In this document: positions 18,939-28,646 of the stretch, one piece after another | Numbering within the stretch: the first letter of the stretch is position 1 | Layout of the letters: the number at the start of each line of letters is the position of its first letter | Origin: Alcanivorax sp. S6407 | GTDB taxonomy: Bacteria; Pseudomonadota; Gammaproteobacteria; Pseudomonadales; Alcanivoracaceae | NCBI RefSeq assembly: GCF_023016115.1 | Contig: NZ_JALKBH010000009.1 | Coordinates: forward strand, 49,210 to 113,209 | Length of the DNA stretch: 64,000 nucleotides | Direction: 5' to 3' | The notes under the pieces: model-generated | Seen by the model: the letters and a program-made list of their open reading frames with translations, nothing else | Databases searched by the model: none | What the model was told of the DNA's origin: nothing | Translations under genes and position numbers: made by a program

Positions 18939-21011
18939 CTACTCTTCGCTTTCCGCCTCTTCCACAGCCTCTTCTGCTTGCTCAGCGTCATCGCCATTCT
19001 GGTCTGCATCGTAGGCATCCCGGAACTCCTGACTGACCGGCATGCGGCCTTCGAAAACTTTCTCCACCTGGGTCGGCAGCGGATGCTTGACCACCTGTTC
19101 AAGCTCACCATCGCCATTCACTTCGAACTGCAATGCGGTAATGCCCATGTACTTCTCGCGACTCATCTGCACCAGGCGATCGTTATCCGCCAGAATGGTG
19201 GGCCGCAGGAATACCATCAGGTTGCTCTTCTGACGGGAGTTGGAGGTAGAGCGGAACAGGAAGCCCAACAGCGGGATGTCACCCAGTAGGGGCACCTTGC
19301 GCACCACCTTGCGGATATCATCCTTGATCAGCCCCCCCAGTGCGATGGTTTCACCATCGTCCGCCAACACCGTGCTCTGCAACTTGCGCGTAGTGGTGAC
19401 GATATCCACCGCCTCCCCGGAAGACTCCTTCACCGCGGAATTTTCCTGCTCCAATTCCAGGCGGATGGTAGACAAGCCGGCCACGTGGGGAGTGACTTTC
19501 AGGGTCAGACCCACATCTTCACGCTGGATGGTAGTAAACGGGTTGGACACCCCCGAACCGGTACTGGTGCTCTGACCGGTCACGAACGGCACATTCTCAC
19601 CGACGATGATCGACGCTTCTTCGTTATCCAGGGTCAGAATGCTGGGGGTAGAGAGCAGATTCACGTCGGTAGATGAAGCCAGCGCCTGCATCAACGCGCC
19701 CCACTTCAGGTCACCGTCGGCATCGGTTTCACCGACACCAAACGCCAGCCCATCTCCCAGCGACAGGCCGGAGGGATCATCCGTCGCCAGCGCCTGCAGG
19801 ATGGAATTGACACTCAGTCCAGCGTTATTGAAATTCACCGCGCCGACACCGGATTCATCACTGCCACCTACATACTGGAAGCCCAGCGACTTGGCATTCT
19901 CACCGGTCACTTCCACGATAGCAGCTTCGATAAGGATCTGGGCGCGGCGCACATCGAGCTGGCTGATAATCGACTGCAGCTCTTTCATCATGCCAGGCTC
20001 CGCCCGGATCACCAGCGCATTAAGAGATTCATCCGCCTGAATGGAGACCTTGCTGGATGAGGAGGACGCCGCCGTCTTGGCTTCGCCGCCGGGCTTGGAG
20101 GCAGAGGCACCGTCCGCATAGTTCTTCAGAATGTCGGCCAGAGTCTTGGCATCGCCATGGGTCAGGCGTACCACATTAACCCCGCTGCTGGCGCTATCCG
20201 GGGTATCCAGGCTACGCACCATGCGTGCCATGCGCTCACGGGTGATGCGGTCACCCTTGATGATCAAACGGTTGGTGCGCTCATCCGCAACCACGGTCAC
20301 CGCCCCTTCCTTGGCCTTGCTGCGGCGGGAAGCGGTTTGTGGAGTCAGGGATTCCAGCATTTTCACCATGTCACCGGCGAAGGCATGCTCGAGCTTGATC
20401 ACCATCACGTCCTCAGACTCGGCATTGTCCAGGTTGGCGATAATCGCTTCCATACGGCGAATATTGTCCAGATGGTCACTGATGATCAGCGCATTGGCCG
20501 AGCCCACCGCCGCCAGGTGACCGTACTGCGGCACCAGCGGACGCAGTACCGGCACCAATTCTTCCACCGGTGAGTTTTCCACCGCAATCACCCGGGTCAC
20601 CAGTTCTTCACCGGTACCCTGCCCCTTCTCTACCAGCGGCAGATTGCTTTGTTTTGCAGTGGTATTGGGAACGATCTTGATAATGTCGCCCGCTGGCACT
20701 GCGGCATAGCCATGCACCTGCAGCACAGACAGGAACAACTCGTAGACTTCCTCGGCAGACAGCGCCTTGGTGGACACAACCGTCACATCCCTGGCCCGCA
20801 CCCGCGGATCGACCACGAAGTTCTTGCCGGTCATGTCTGCAATCTGGCTGATGAACGCCTGAATGTCCGCATTGCGAATATTCACCGTCCAGCTCTTGCC
20901 ATCATCGCTGGCCTTCACCTGGGCCTGGGCTGACAGCACGGTCACTGACAGACAGGCCGCGAGCAGGATTTTAAGCACTGAGGCTCTGAAAATGGACATT
21001 ATTAACACCAT
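18939..21011 (-). CDS. gspD: Type II secretion system secretin GspD
   Basis: A 690-residue outer-membrane secretin with a signal peptide (LLAACLSVTVLSAQA-Q). N0 and N-domains follow (VNIRNADIQAFISQIADMTGKNFVVDP and three repeats containing VIKLEHAFA, VVRLTHGDA and ALVIRAEPGMM), then the secretin barrel (VPFVTGQ...VGLTLKVTPHV) and the signature VPLLGDIPLLGFLFRS. It forms the gated channel through which folded exoproteins leave. The C-terminus is unusually acidic (a Glu/Asp/Ala-rich tail of about 25 residues), possibly a pilotin or sorting tail. The ATG directly follows the gspC stop; an alternative ATG lies at 20999. A terminator follows, so the unit ends here. Confidence 0.96.
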   Translation of the reverse strand: MVLIMSIFRASVLKILLAACLSVTVLSAQAQVKASDDGKSWTVNIRNADIQAFISQIADMTGKNFVVDPRVRARDVTVVSTKALSAEEVYELFLSVLQVHGYAAVPAGDIIKIVPNTTAKQSNLPLVEKGQGTGEELVTRVIAVENSPVEELVPVLRPLVPQYGHLAAVGSANALIISDHLDNIRRMEAIIANLDNAESEDVMVIKLEHAFAGDMVKMLESLTPQTASRRSKAKEGAVTVVADERTNRLIIKGDRITRERMARMVRSLDTPDSASSGVNVVRLTHGDAKTLADILKNYADGASASKPGGEAKTAASSSSSKVSIQADESLNALVIRAEPGMMKELQSIISQLDVRRAQILIEAAIVEVTGENAKSLGFQYVGGSDESGVGAVNFNNAGLSVNSILQALATDDPSGLSLGDGLAFGVGETDADGDLKWGALMQALASSTDVNLLSTPSILTLDNEEASIIVGENVPFVTGQSTSTGSGVSNPFTTIQREDVGLTLKVTPHVAGLSTIRLELEQENSAVKESSGEAVDIVTTTRKLQSTVLADDGETIALGGLIKDDIRKVVRKVPLLGDIPLLGFLFRSTSNSRQKSNLMVFLRPTILADNDRLVQMSREKYMGITALQFEVNGDGELEQVVKHPLPTQVEKVFEGRMPVSQEFRDAYDADQNGDDAEQAEEAVEEAESEE

Positions 21012-21863
21012 CTAGGGCGGATAATTCACGGTAAATTGCTGGTCACCACGCTGCACCACGATACTGGCCTGCTGGGTCTGCTTGTAGGACTCCAGCGCAG
21101 CGATGTCGCCTTCTTCGGTGCCCAGACCGTGGCCGTTCACGGAAAGGATCACATCATCGGCCTGCAGCCCCACCTGGCTTAACAGCTGCTTGGGGGCACG
21201 CTTGCCCAGCTTGTATCCCTGGTTAGTCCCCTGGGACACCGGCCGCAGGGCCAGCTGACTGATAATGGTACGGCGCTGCTGGTTCATATCATCCGGGCCA
21301 CCGGGCTGCGTCACCGCTTGCTGTCGGGACGGCGCCGGCGCGGGGCGGCTCACTTCGCTGACCCCACCCAGAGCGGTATCCGACCAGCGCAGCGCCTCCA
21401 GGCGACCTGCGCGGCGCAGGATCACCCTGTCCGGGTACACTTCTTCAAGACTGGCGTTGCCGGGAATGCTGTCACCGATGTGGTACAGCTCTCCCTCCTT
21501 ACCCTTCTCGGCAATGATGGCGCTGGACAATTCCAGCACCGGGTTCTGGAAAACCCCCAGCAACTCAAGCCGCAACCGGGTTTCCGGTGCATCCGTGGGG
21601 GTATCATCCCTGGGCGCGGCCACAGCCTGGTATTCACCAAACAGCTGCCAGCCATCGACCTGGTTCTGGGAAAGGGTTTTGCTCTGGCTGGCGCCAGACA
21701 CTTGCAGGCGGGTACGGTCGGATTCGGGAATCGGCTGATTGGGGCCGTAGATCATCAGCCACACAGTCTGCGCCAGCAGCCAGGCCAGCGCCACCACCAG
21801 CAACACGGCGATCAGCCCGCGCACCGGTTTACCCCACTTGGCCATTTCAGCAAACTGCGACAT
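21012..21863 (-). CDS. gspC: Type II secretion system protein GspC
   Basis: A 283-residue inner-membrane protein: short cytosolic N-terminus, one membrane helix (GLIAVLLVVALAWLLAQTVW), a homology region (WQLFGEY...LELLGVFQNP...AIIAEKGKEGELYHIGDSIPGNASLEEVYPDRVILRRAGRLEAL), a linker, and a PDZ-like C-terminal domain (GYKLGKRAPKQLLSQVGLQADDVILSVNGHGL). GspC links the inner-membrane platform to the secretin N0 domain. The stop codon abuts the gspD start, as is usual for this pair. The gap to gspN is 134 bases. The other gsp genes are not in the window. Confidence 0.95.
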   Translation of the reverse strand: MSQFAEMAKWGKPVRGLIAVLLVVALAWLLAQTVWLMIYGPNQPIPESDRTRLQVSGASQSKTLSQNQVDGWQLFGEYQAVAAPRDDTPTDAPETRLRLELLGVFQNPVLELSSAIIAEKGKEGELYHIGDSIPGNASLEEVYPDRVILRRAGRLEALRWSDTALGGVSEVSRPAPAPSRQQAVTQPGGPDDMNQQRRTIISQLALRPVSQGTNQGYKLGKRAPKQLLSQVGLQADDVILSVNGHGLGTEEGDIAALESYKQTQQASIVVQRGDQQFTVNYPP

Positions 21864-21997
21864 CTCTGTCCCGCTCTTCCTTTATCGTTATATCGAGGGC
21901 GGTGCCGCCCAAGGATCCGATGATTTACAAGATACCGGATCATAAAAGCAATTTATTGCTCTGTCGTGTTACCAATAGCAGGCTTTTCTTTACTGGC

Positions 21998-22729
21998 TCA
22001 GCCGCCACCCAGCGCAAAAGGCTGCGACATCTGGAACACCACATCATCAGCGCTGCCACCCTGACTGACCCCCAACAATTGCGGCCAGGCGCGCAACACA
22101 GCGACCTGAAAGCGTCCTTCTGCCAGGCTGGCATTCATCAGGGGCTGACCTTGCGGGTCGGTTACCAGCAGCGAGGGCACCGCCCCCTCCATGGAAACCT
22201 TGCCCTGCAGCACCGGTACGGAGGACGAGCCATTGCGGCCCCAGGTCACAGTACCACCGCTGTATTGCAGCGTGGCCCGGGCGTCTTCAATCTGTCCGGA
22301 TGACACTGCCAGCGACATGATAGTGGCATCCACACGACCGTCCGCATTGCCCTGGGGGATGCGTGCTGCCACCAGCGCCACCGGCAAAGCCACCCGCAGC
22401 TGCTCCACGGACCAGTCCTGCTGACCGGTCCCACCCAGCCATCCACTGATGCGGGCATCCTCGCCACTACGGGTACGGGCACTGATGTTCAGGCCCGGCG
22501 TCAGACCATGCCAGTCCAGTTGCCAGTCCAGCACCCCCTGCAGCTGCTGCCAGCGCCAGTCCACCTGTCCCTGCCACCAGGGACCACGGGCTGACTGTAG
22601 CACCAGCGGCGCCCCACCGGGACGCAATGCCGGAACGCGCTCAACCAGCACCGCCGCCGGCATCAACACCACCAGAAACACTATCAGGCTGACCACAAAC
22701 AACAGGGCCAGAATCCACTTGCGAGGCAT
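21998..22729 (-). CDS. gspN: Type II secretion system protein GspN
   Basis: A 243-residue protein with one N-terminal membrane helix (ILALLFVVSLIVFLVVLMPAAVL) and a periplasmic part of the GspN family: ARGPWWQGQVDWRW, LDWQLDWHGL, then repeated amphipathic strands. GspN is an accessory, not universal, component of type II systems. It begins only 9 bases after the ssb stop on the same strand, so it may ride on the ssb transcript. Gene order gspN-gspC-gspD, split from the pseudopilin and ATPase genes, suggests a dispersed system. Confidence 0.85.
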   Translation of the reverse strand: MPRKWILALLFVVSLIVFLVVLMPAAVLVERVPALRPGGAPLVLQSARGPWWQGQVDWRWQQLQGVLDWQLDWHGLTPGLNISARTRSGEDARISGWLGGTGQQDWSVEQLRVALPVALVAARIPQGNADGRVDATIMSLAVSSGQIEDARATLQYSGGTVTWGRNGSSSVPVLQGKVSMEGAVPSLLVTDPQGQPLMNASLAEGRFQVAVLRAWPQLLGVSQGGSADDVVFQMSQPFALGGG

Positions 22730-22738
22730 CAGACCGCC

Positions 22739-23254
22739 TTAGAACGGGATATCGTCGTCGAAGTCGTCTGCCGGGCCGCTGAAACCGCCACCCTGATTCT
22801 GGTTGGACTGGGGCGCATTGCCGCCACCGCCAAAGTTATCGTTGCCGTAACCGCCCTGGTTACCGCCACCCTGATTTCCCTGGGGAGCAAAACCACCGCC
22901 CTGACCACCGCCTTCACCGCGGCCATCCAGCATCTGCATCTCGTTGGCAACGATTTCGGTGGTGTAACGATCCTGGCCATCCTGCCCCTGCCACTTGCGG
23001 GTACGGATAGAGCCTTCGATATACACCTTGGAACCTTTCTTCAGATACTCACCGGCAATTTCACCGAGCTTGTTGAAGAACACCACCCGGTGCCATTCCG
23101 TGCGTTCCTGCATCTGGCCGCTCTGACGATCCTTCCAGGATTCACTGGTGGCCAGACGCACATTGGTGACCGCACCACCGCTGGGCATGAAACGGGTTTC
23201 CGGATCCGCACCCAGATTACCAATCAGAATTACCTTGTTAACGCCGCGCGCCAT
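22739..23254 (-). CDS. ssb: Single-stranded DNA-binding protein
   Basis: A 171-residue SSB. The N-terminal OB fold opens [22 protein letters not shown] and includes [28 protein letters not shown]. The linker is rich in Gly, Gln and Asn with GGNQGG-type repeats. The acidic tip DFDDDIPF is the docking site for DNA-repair and replication partners. Length is normal for gammaproteobacteria. It lies between a transporter gene and gspN; in many relatives ssb neighbours uvrA, which here is two genes further on. A GGGGCCC-N6-GGGCCCC hairpin (23290-23309) lies upstream, with no T-run. Confidence 0.97.
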   Translation of the reverse strand: MARGVNKVILIGNLGADPETRFMPSGGAVTNVRLATSESWKDRQSGQMQERTEWHRVVFFNKLGEIAGEYLKKGSKVYIEGSIRTRKWQGQDGQDRYTTEIVANEMQMLDGRGEGGGQGGGFAPQGNQGGGNQGGYGNDNFGGGGNAPQSNQNQGGGFSGPADDFDDDIPF

Positions 23255-23346
23255 TGTTTCTCTCCGTGACTCTCATGGTCAGTGTTCAGGGGGCCCACAT
23301 CAGGGCCCCGGCTTCTTCATCGAAGCAGGGCAAGTCCGCCATTGTG

Positions 23347-24714
23347 TCAGCTTTGCGCTACGGCGGCGAGCCCCTGCAGCTGGCTCTCGTCCAGAGAGCC
23401 GGTTTCTACTTTCAGCAGTACCATGGCCTGCTCTTCCACCACCACCACTTCTTCCACCCCGGGTACCTGGTGCAGCTGACGACTCAGTGCCAGCCAGTCC
23501 TGCCCGGGCTGCAATTGCAGTACGCGGTTTTCCAGTCGCGGCAATTCCTGCATCCCGGCCAATACCAGCAACCAGACCGCCGCCAGCACCAGACAACCGT
23601 AAAATACCGCTTCCGGACCCAGCCACTGATACAGGGCCCCTCCCAGCTGACCGCCGACAAACACCCCCATGAACTGGGAACTGGAATACACCCCCATGGC
23701 GGTACCCCGGGTACCGGCCGGCGCTGCCCGCCCCACTAACGAAGGCAGCAGCGCCTCAAGCAGATTAAAGGCGGCAAAAAACACCAGTAGCGCCAGCACG
23801 AAGTGCCACAGCGCCGCACCAGCCAGAGCCAACAGCAACTGGGACACGCCCAGCAGCACAATGGCAAGCCGTTTGACCGGCACCGCCCCGCGTCGTTCGG
23901 CACGGATCACCAGCGGCACCATGGCAATAAAGCCGGCCACCAACACCGCCAGATACAACAGACTGTGACTCTGCAGACTCAAGCCCAGACGTTCGCTCAA
24001 CAGGGCCGGAACCACCACAAAGGATGCAGTCATGATCACGTGTAGGGTGAAGATCCCCACGTCGAAACGCAGCAGCGTCTTGTTGCTCAGCACGCGTCGG
24101 AAACGCTGTCCTGCAGGCAGCAGTTCACCCTGATGAGCCTTGGGCGAAGGCACCACAAACGCCACCACCAGTGCCAGAGCGCCGAGCACCGAGGTGGCCC
24201 AGAACAGGCCGGACAGGCCCAGCCAGGCCGCCAACAGCGGCCCCAGGATCAGCGCCAGAATAAAGGAGCCCCCCACCGACATACCGATCAGCGCCATGGC
24301 CCGGGTACGGTTCTTTTCACTGACCACATCACCGATCAGCGCCATGATCACACTGGCGATGGCCCCCGCCCCCTGCAAGGCACGCCCTGCGATGACGCCA
24401 TAGATGTGGTCACTCATGGCCGCCACCGCCCCACCGGCAATAAACAACAGCAGGCCGATCAACAACAACGGCCGCCGCCCGAAACGATCGGACATCATTC
24501 CGAAAGGGATCTGCAGGATTGCCTGCATCAGGCCATAGGCACCAATGGCGGTACCAATCAGCAATGGAGACGCCCCCTGCAATTCCTGTCCGTAGACGGC
24601 AAAGATCGGCAGGATCATGAACAGGCCAAACATCCGCAGGGCAAAAATGGTGGCCATGTAACCGGTGGTTTTCAGCTCGGTACGCTGCAGCGCTTTGGAA
24701 GATGGTGCTGTCAT
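23347..24714 (-). CDS. MFS transporter, YajR-like, with C-terminal YAM-type domain
   Basis: A 455-residue major facilitator with 12 membrane helices. Motif A is visible as GMMSDRFGRRPLLLIG between helices 2 and 3, and GRALQGAGAIASVIMALIGDVV is helix 4-5. After the last helix a soluble region of about 60 residues (QLQPGQDWLALSRQLHQVPGVEEVVVVEEQAMVLLKVE) matches the ferredoxin-like YAM domain of YajR in position and length. The substrate is unknown; drug efflux is typical of the family. The start at 24714 gives the expected N-terminus; the frame runs 46 codons further upstream but the added residues look untranslated. In relatives an MFS gene of this kind lies between uvrA and ssb, as here. Confidence 0.88.
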   Translation of the reverse strand: MTAPSSKALQRTELKTTGYMATIFALRMFGLFMILPIFAVYGQELQGASPLLIGTAIGAYGLMQAILQIPFGMMSDRFGRRPLLLIGLLLFIAGGAVAAMSDHIYGVIAGRALQGAGAIASVIMALIGDVVSEKNRTRAMALIGMSVGGSFILALILGPLLAAWLGLSGLFWATSVLGALALVVAFVVPSPKAHQGELLPAGQRFRRVLSNKTLLRFDVGIFTLHVIMTASFVVVPALLSERLGLSLQSHSLLYLAVLVAGFIAMVPLVIRAERRGAVPVKRLAIVLLGVSQLLLALAGAALWHFVLALLVFFAAFNLLEALLPSLVGRAAPAGTRGTAMGVYSSSQFMGVFVGGQLGGALYQWLGPEAVFYGCLVLAAVWLLVLAGMQELPRLENRVLQLQPGQDWLALSRQLHQVPGVEEVVVVEEQAMVLLKVETGSLDESQLQGLAAVAQS

Positions 24715-25053
24715 TGAAACCTGGATGCTCCTCACCGTTCTGGCTATCGGGCCAGTCGCCGTCTTTGGGGGCGGGCAGTGTAGCAGATTCCCGTTCAGGC
24801 GGGACATTACTGAAGGCGCCCTCTCAAACCGGCACAGCGGGCATCCGGTCACAAACAGGAGAAGAAAATTGTCAAACTTCGCGAAAACAGCCGTTTGGCA
24901 AATTGAACCCCCGTCAAAGCGGTGATAGATTCACATGCTGATAAGTTTTTTTTCTTAGGCTAACGCCTAGGGCGCTCTAAAATGGCTCACGCCGCTCCCA
25001 ATGCACTTGGGTCGGCTCAAGCCTTTGGCGCCTACGCAGTCATGGACAGGACA
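24715..25053. other. Divergent intergenic region with inverted repeat
   Basis: 339 bases between the transporter and the CsgD-like gene. At 24956-24969 TAGGC-TAAC-GCCTA is a perfect inverted repeat beside a run of eight T (24946-24953). It may be an operator or a short hairpin in the leader of the regulator gene. Part of the region is an in-frame extension of the regulator, from 24982. Confidence 0.45.
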
Positions 25054-25704
25054 ATGAATACCCAACAACAAAGCCAGCAGGTCTACGTAGTCGGTGGCCA
25101 GCAACTGCAGAACGCACTGCTCACCGAGTTCCTGGTCAAGGAAGACGTCACAACGAATTCCATCCCCTCCGTGGTTGATATCACGGTGGAGACCCTGCGC
25201 AGCAATGAGCAGAACCTGTTTCTGGTGGATTACCACAGTGTGGACGTGAATGAAGTCATCGCCCACCTGCTGGAAGCAGACCAGGAAGTGGAAAATGATG
25301 TACTCATCGCCGTGTTCAATGTGGATGACGAAGAGTCCCTGTCCAAGCTGGCCGGCCTGCCCATGGTCAATGGCGGCTTTCAGTTCGACTGCCCCCAGGC
25401 ACTGCTCAGCAAGGGCATCAAGGCGATTTTCGACGGTGAACTCTGGTTCCCTCGTTCGGTGCTGCAGACCTACCTGATGAAGAGCCGCACCTTCAACAAG
25501 ACCTTCTCCCGTAGCGAGGTCAATCTGACCGACCGGGAAGTGGAAGTACTCAAGGTCATGGCCACCGGCGCCAAGAACTCTGAAATCGCCAGCAGCCTCA
25601 ACCTGAGCCCGCACACCATCAAGACCCACATCTACAACATCTTCAAGAAGATCAACGCCTCCAACCGCCTGCAGGCGGTGAACTGGGCGCAAGAGAACCT
25701 GTAA
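25054..25704 (+). CDS. LuxR/CsgD-like transcription regulator
   Basis: About 216 residues from ATG 25054 (in-frame ATGs also at 24982 and 25042; no start has a clear ribosome site). The C-terminal LuxR helix-turn-helix is complete: LTDREVEVLKVMATGAKNSE, then IASSLNLSPHTIKTHIYNIF and KKINASNRLQAVNWAQENL, closely following the CsgD pattern to its last residues. The N-terminal domain has the CsgD-like receiver fold but without the canonical phospho-acceptor pattern, so it is probably not controlled by a histidine kinase. CsgD-type proteins switch on extracellular matrix genes and respond to c-di-GMP-linked control. No curli genes are in the window; the alginate-type locus 20 kb away is a possible target, by inference only. 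Confidence 0.8.
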   Translation: MNTQQQSQQVYVVGGQQLQNALLTEFLVKEDVTTNSIPSVVDITVETLRSNEQNLFLVDYHSVDVNEVIAHLLEADQEVENDVLIAVFNVDDEESLSKLAGLPMVNGGFQFDCPQALLSKGIKAIFDGELWFPRSVLQTYLMKSRTFNKTFSRSEVNLTDREVEVLKVMATGAKNSEIASSLNLSPHTIKTHIYNIFKKINASNRLQAVNWAQENL

Positions 25705-25782
25705 AACGCCTGATGCACGACGCCTGAGGCCAGACGCGGGGTTTTCGCGTCCTGCATCTGGCGTCAAGCGTCCAGCGTCCCT

Positions 25783-25807
25783 TATACTGCCCTGTTCATT
25801 TTGACAG
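25783..25807 (+). promoter_or_regulatory. uvrA promoter with LexA (SOS) box
   Basis: TATACT at 25783-25788 is a good -10. CTGT-N8-ACAG at 25792-25807 is a full match to the gammaproteobacterial LexA consensus and overlaps the expected transcription start. The box ends 17 bases before the uvrA ATG, so bound LexA would block initiation. Confidence 0.85.
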
Positions 25808-25823
25808 TACTCAGGGGCAGTAG

Positions 25824-28646
25824 ATGGATACCATTCTGGTTCGCGGGGCGCGCACCCATAACCTGAAGAACGTGGACCTGGATATTCCCCGGGACAAACT
25901 GGTGGTGATCACCGGTCTGTCCGGCTCCGGAAAATCCTCTCTCGCCTTCGACACCCTGTACGCCGAAGGCCAGCGCCGCTACGTGGAATCCCTCTCCACC
26001 TACGCCCGCCAGTTCCTGTCGATGATGGAAAAGCCCGATGTGGATCACATCGAAGGCCTCAGTCCGGCCATCTCCATCGAGCAGAAGTCCACCAGCCATA
26101 ACCCGCGCTCCACCGTGGGCACCATCACCGAAATCTACGACTACCTGCGCCTGCTGTTTGCCCGCGTCGGCGAACCGCGCTGCCCGGAGCATGATGCCCC
26201 GCTGGCCGCCCAGACCATCAGCCAGATGGTGGATCAGGTGCTGGCCATGGAAGAAGGCAGCAAGCTGATGCTGCTGGCGCCGGTGATCCGCGAAAAGAAA
26301 GGCGAGCACCTGCACCTGTTTGAAGAGCTGCGCGCCCAGGGCTTTATCCGCGTGCGTATCGATGGCCGTATCTACGACATGGATGACACGCCGGCGCTGG
26401 AAAAGAACAAGAAGCACACCATTGAAGTGGTGGTGGACCGCTTCAAGGTCCGCGGCGATCTACAGAACCGGCTGGCGGAATCCTTCGAGACCGCCCTCAA
26501 CCTGGCCGATGACATTGCCATCATTGCACCCATGGAAGGCGAAGACGGGGAGGAAACCACCTTCTCCGCCAAATTCGCCTGCTCCCACTGCGGCTATTCC
26601 ATTCCGGAACTGGAGCCGCGCCTGTTTTCCTTCAACAACCCGGCCGGCGCCTGCCCCAGCTGCGACGGCCTGGGTATGAAGCAGTTCTTCGACGAAGACA
26701 AGGTGATCAATTCCGAAGAACTGTCCCTGTCTGAGGGCGCCATCCGCGGCTGGGATCGCCGCAACGTCTATTATTTCCAGATGCTCAATTCCCTGTCCCA
26801 GAGCATTGGCTTCGACATGGACATCGCATTCCAGGAACTGGACAAGGCCACCCGCAAGAAGATCCTCTACGGCACCGGCAAGGAAAGCATCGAGTTCCGC
26901 TACCTGAATGATCGCGGCGACATCATCAAGCGCAACCATCCCTTCGAGGGGATCATCCCCAACATGGAACGCCGCTACCGGGAAACCGAATCCGATGCGG
27001 TGCGCGAAGATCTGCTCAACTACATGTCTACCTCCAGCTGCCCCAGCTGTAACGGCTCCCGTCTGCGTGAAGCCGCCCGCCATGTGTTCATCGAGCAGAC
27101 CACCCTGCCCGACGTGGTGCGTCTGGCGGTGGGCAAGGCCCACAACTATTTCAGCGAGCTGAACCTGCCCGGCAGCAAGGGCGAAATCGCCGACAAGATC
27201 CTCAAGGAGATCCGTGATCGTCTGCAGTTCCTGGTCAATGTGGGGCTGGAATACCTGACCCTGGAGCGCAGCGCAGAAACCCTGTCCGGCGGTGAGGCCC
27301 AGAGGATTCGTCTGGCCAGCCAGATCGGTGCCGGGCTGGTGGGCGTCATGTACGTGCTCGACGAACCCTCCATTGGCCTGCACCAGCGTGACAACGAGCG
27401 CCTGCTCAACACCCTCACTCGCCTGCGTGATCTCGGCAATACCGTGCTGGTGGTTGAGCACGACGAAGACGCCATTCGGCTGGCCGACCACGTGATCGAT
27501 ATTGGTCCCGGCGCCGGGGTTCATGGTGGCACCGTCGTCGCCCAGGGTAGCGCAAAGGAAGTGGCAGACAACCCGGACTCCCTTACTGGCGACTACCTTT
27601 CCGGCCGCAAGCAGATTGCCGTGCCGAAAAAGCGTCGCCAGAACAAGGACGACAAGTGGCTGACCCTGCTGGGTGCTACCGGCAACAACCTCAAGGGACA
27701 TCCGCTAAATATCCCGGTAGGCCTGCTGACCTGTATCACCGGGGTGTCCGGATCCGGTAAATCCACCCTGATCAACAGCACCCTCTACCCGCTGGCGGCC
27801 ACCAAACTGAACAAGGCCACCACCCTGAAGGCCGCGCAACACGAAGCCATCGAAGGGCTGGAACATTTCGACAAGGTGGTGGATATCGACCAGAGCCCCA
27901 TCGGCCGCACCCCGCGCTCCAACCCGGCCACCTATACCGGCATCTTCACCCCGGTACGCGAATTGTTTGCTGGCACCCAGGAAGCCCGCGCCCGGGGCTA
28001 CAAGCCCGGCCGCTTCAGCTTCAACGTCAAGGGCGGCCGCTGTGAGGCCTGTCAGGGCGACGGCGTGATCAAGGTGGAAATGCACTTCCTGCCGGATATC
28101 TACGTGCCCTGTGAAGTGTGCGAAGGCAAACGCTACAACCGCGAAACCCTGGAAATCCTCTACAAGGGCAAGAACATCTTCGAGGTACTGGACCTGACCA
28201 TCGAGGAAGGCCGCGAATTCTTCGATGCAGTGCCAGCACTGGCGCGCAAACTGCAGACCCTGATGGATGTGGGACTCAGCTACATCAAGCTGGGCCAGGC
28301 GGCCACCACCCTGTCCGGCGGGGAAGCCCAGCGGGTGAAGCTGGCCAAGGAACTGTCCCGCCGTGATACCGGCAACACCCTCTATATCCTCGACGAACCC
28401 ACCACCGGCCTACACTTCCACGATATTCAGCTGCTGCTGGACGTGCTCAATCGCCTCGCCGACCACGGCAATACTGTGGCCGTGATCGAACACAACCTGG
28501 ACGTGATCAAGACCGCGGACTGGATCGTGGATCTGGGCCCCGAGGGCGGTGACGGTGGCGGCGAGATCATCGCCGAAGGCACCCCGGAAGAGGTGGCCAA
28601 GGTGAAAGGCAGCCATACCGGCCGCTTCCTGAAACCAATGCTATGA
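25824..28646 (+). CDS. uvrA: Excinuclease ABC subunit A
   Basis: A 940-residue UvrA of normal length. It has two ABC ATPase halves, each with a Walker A motif (GLSGSGKSS near residue 31 and GVSGSGKST near 640) and the signature LSGGEAQR. Two zinc modules are seen: CSHC-x18-20-CPSC near 253-282, and CEAC...CEVC near 740-770. UvrA dimers find bulky DNA lesions and load UvrB. AGGGG lies 6 bases before the ATG, and a LexA box lies over the promoter. The next gene starts within the last codons, so a lipoprotein gene is appended to its transcript. Confidence 0.98.
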   Translation: MDTILVRGARTHNLKNVDLDIPRDKLVVITGLSGSGKSSLAFDTLYAEGQRRYVESLSTYARQFLSMMEKPDVDHIEGLSPAISIEQKSTSHNPRSTVGTITEIYDYLRLLFARVGEPRCPEHDAPLAAQTISQMVDQVLAMEEGSKLMLLAPVIREKKGEHLHLFEELRAQGFIRVRIDGRIYDMDDTPALEKNKKHTIEVVVDRFKVRGDLQNRLAESFETALNLADDIAIIAPMEGEDGEETTFSAKFACSHCGYSIPELEPRLFSFNNPAGACPSCDGLGMKQFFDEDKVINSEELSLSEGAIRGWDRRNVYYFQMLNSLSQSIGFDMDIAFQELDKATRKKILYGTGKESIEFRYLNDRGDIIKRNHPFEGIIPNMERRYRETESDAVREDLLNYMSTSSCPSCNGSRLREAARHVFIEQTTLPDVVRLAVGKAHNYFSELNLPGSKGEIADKILKEIRDRLQFLVNVGLEYLTLERSAETLSGGEAQRIRLASQIGAGLVGVMYVLDEPSIGLHQRDNERLLNTLTRLRDLGNTVLVVEHDEDAIRLADHVIDIGPGAGVHGGTVVAQGSAKEVADNPDSLTGDYLSGRKQIAVPKKRRQNKDDKWLTLLGATGNNLKGHPLNIPVGLLTCITGVSGSGKSTLINSTLYPLAATKLNKATTLKAAQHEAIEGLEHFDKVVDIDQSPIGRTPRSNPATYTGIFTPVRELFAGTQEARARGYKPGRFSFNVKGGRCEACQGDGVIKVEMHFLPDIYVPCEVCEGKRYNRETLEILYKGKNIFEVLDLTIEEGREFFDAVPALARKLQTLMDVGLSYIKLGQAATTLSGGEAQRVKLAKELSRRDTGNTLYILDEPTTGLHFHDIQLLLDVLNRLADHGNTVAVIEHNLDVIKTADWIVDLGPEGGDGGGEIIAEGTPEEVAKVKGSHTGRFLKPML

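Noticed and set aside
26460..27701. 413-codon minus-strand frame inside uvrA
   Set aside because: An antisense shadow of uvrA produced by GC-rich third positions.
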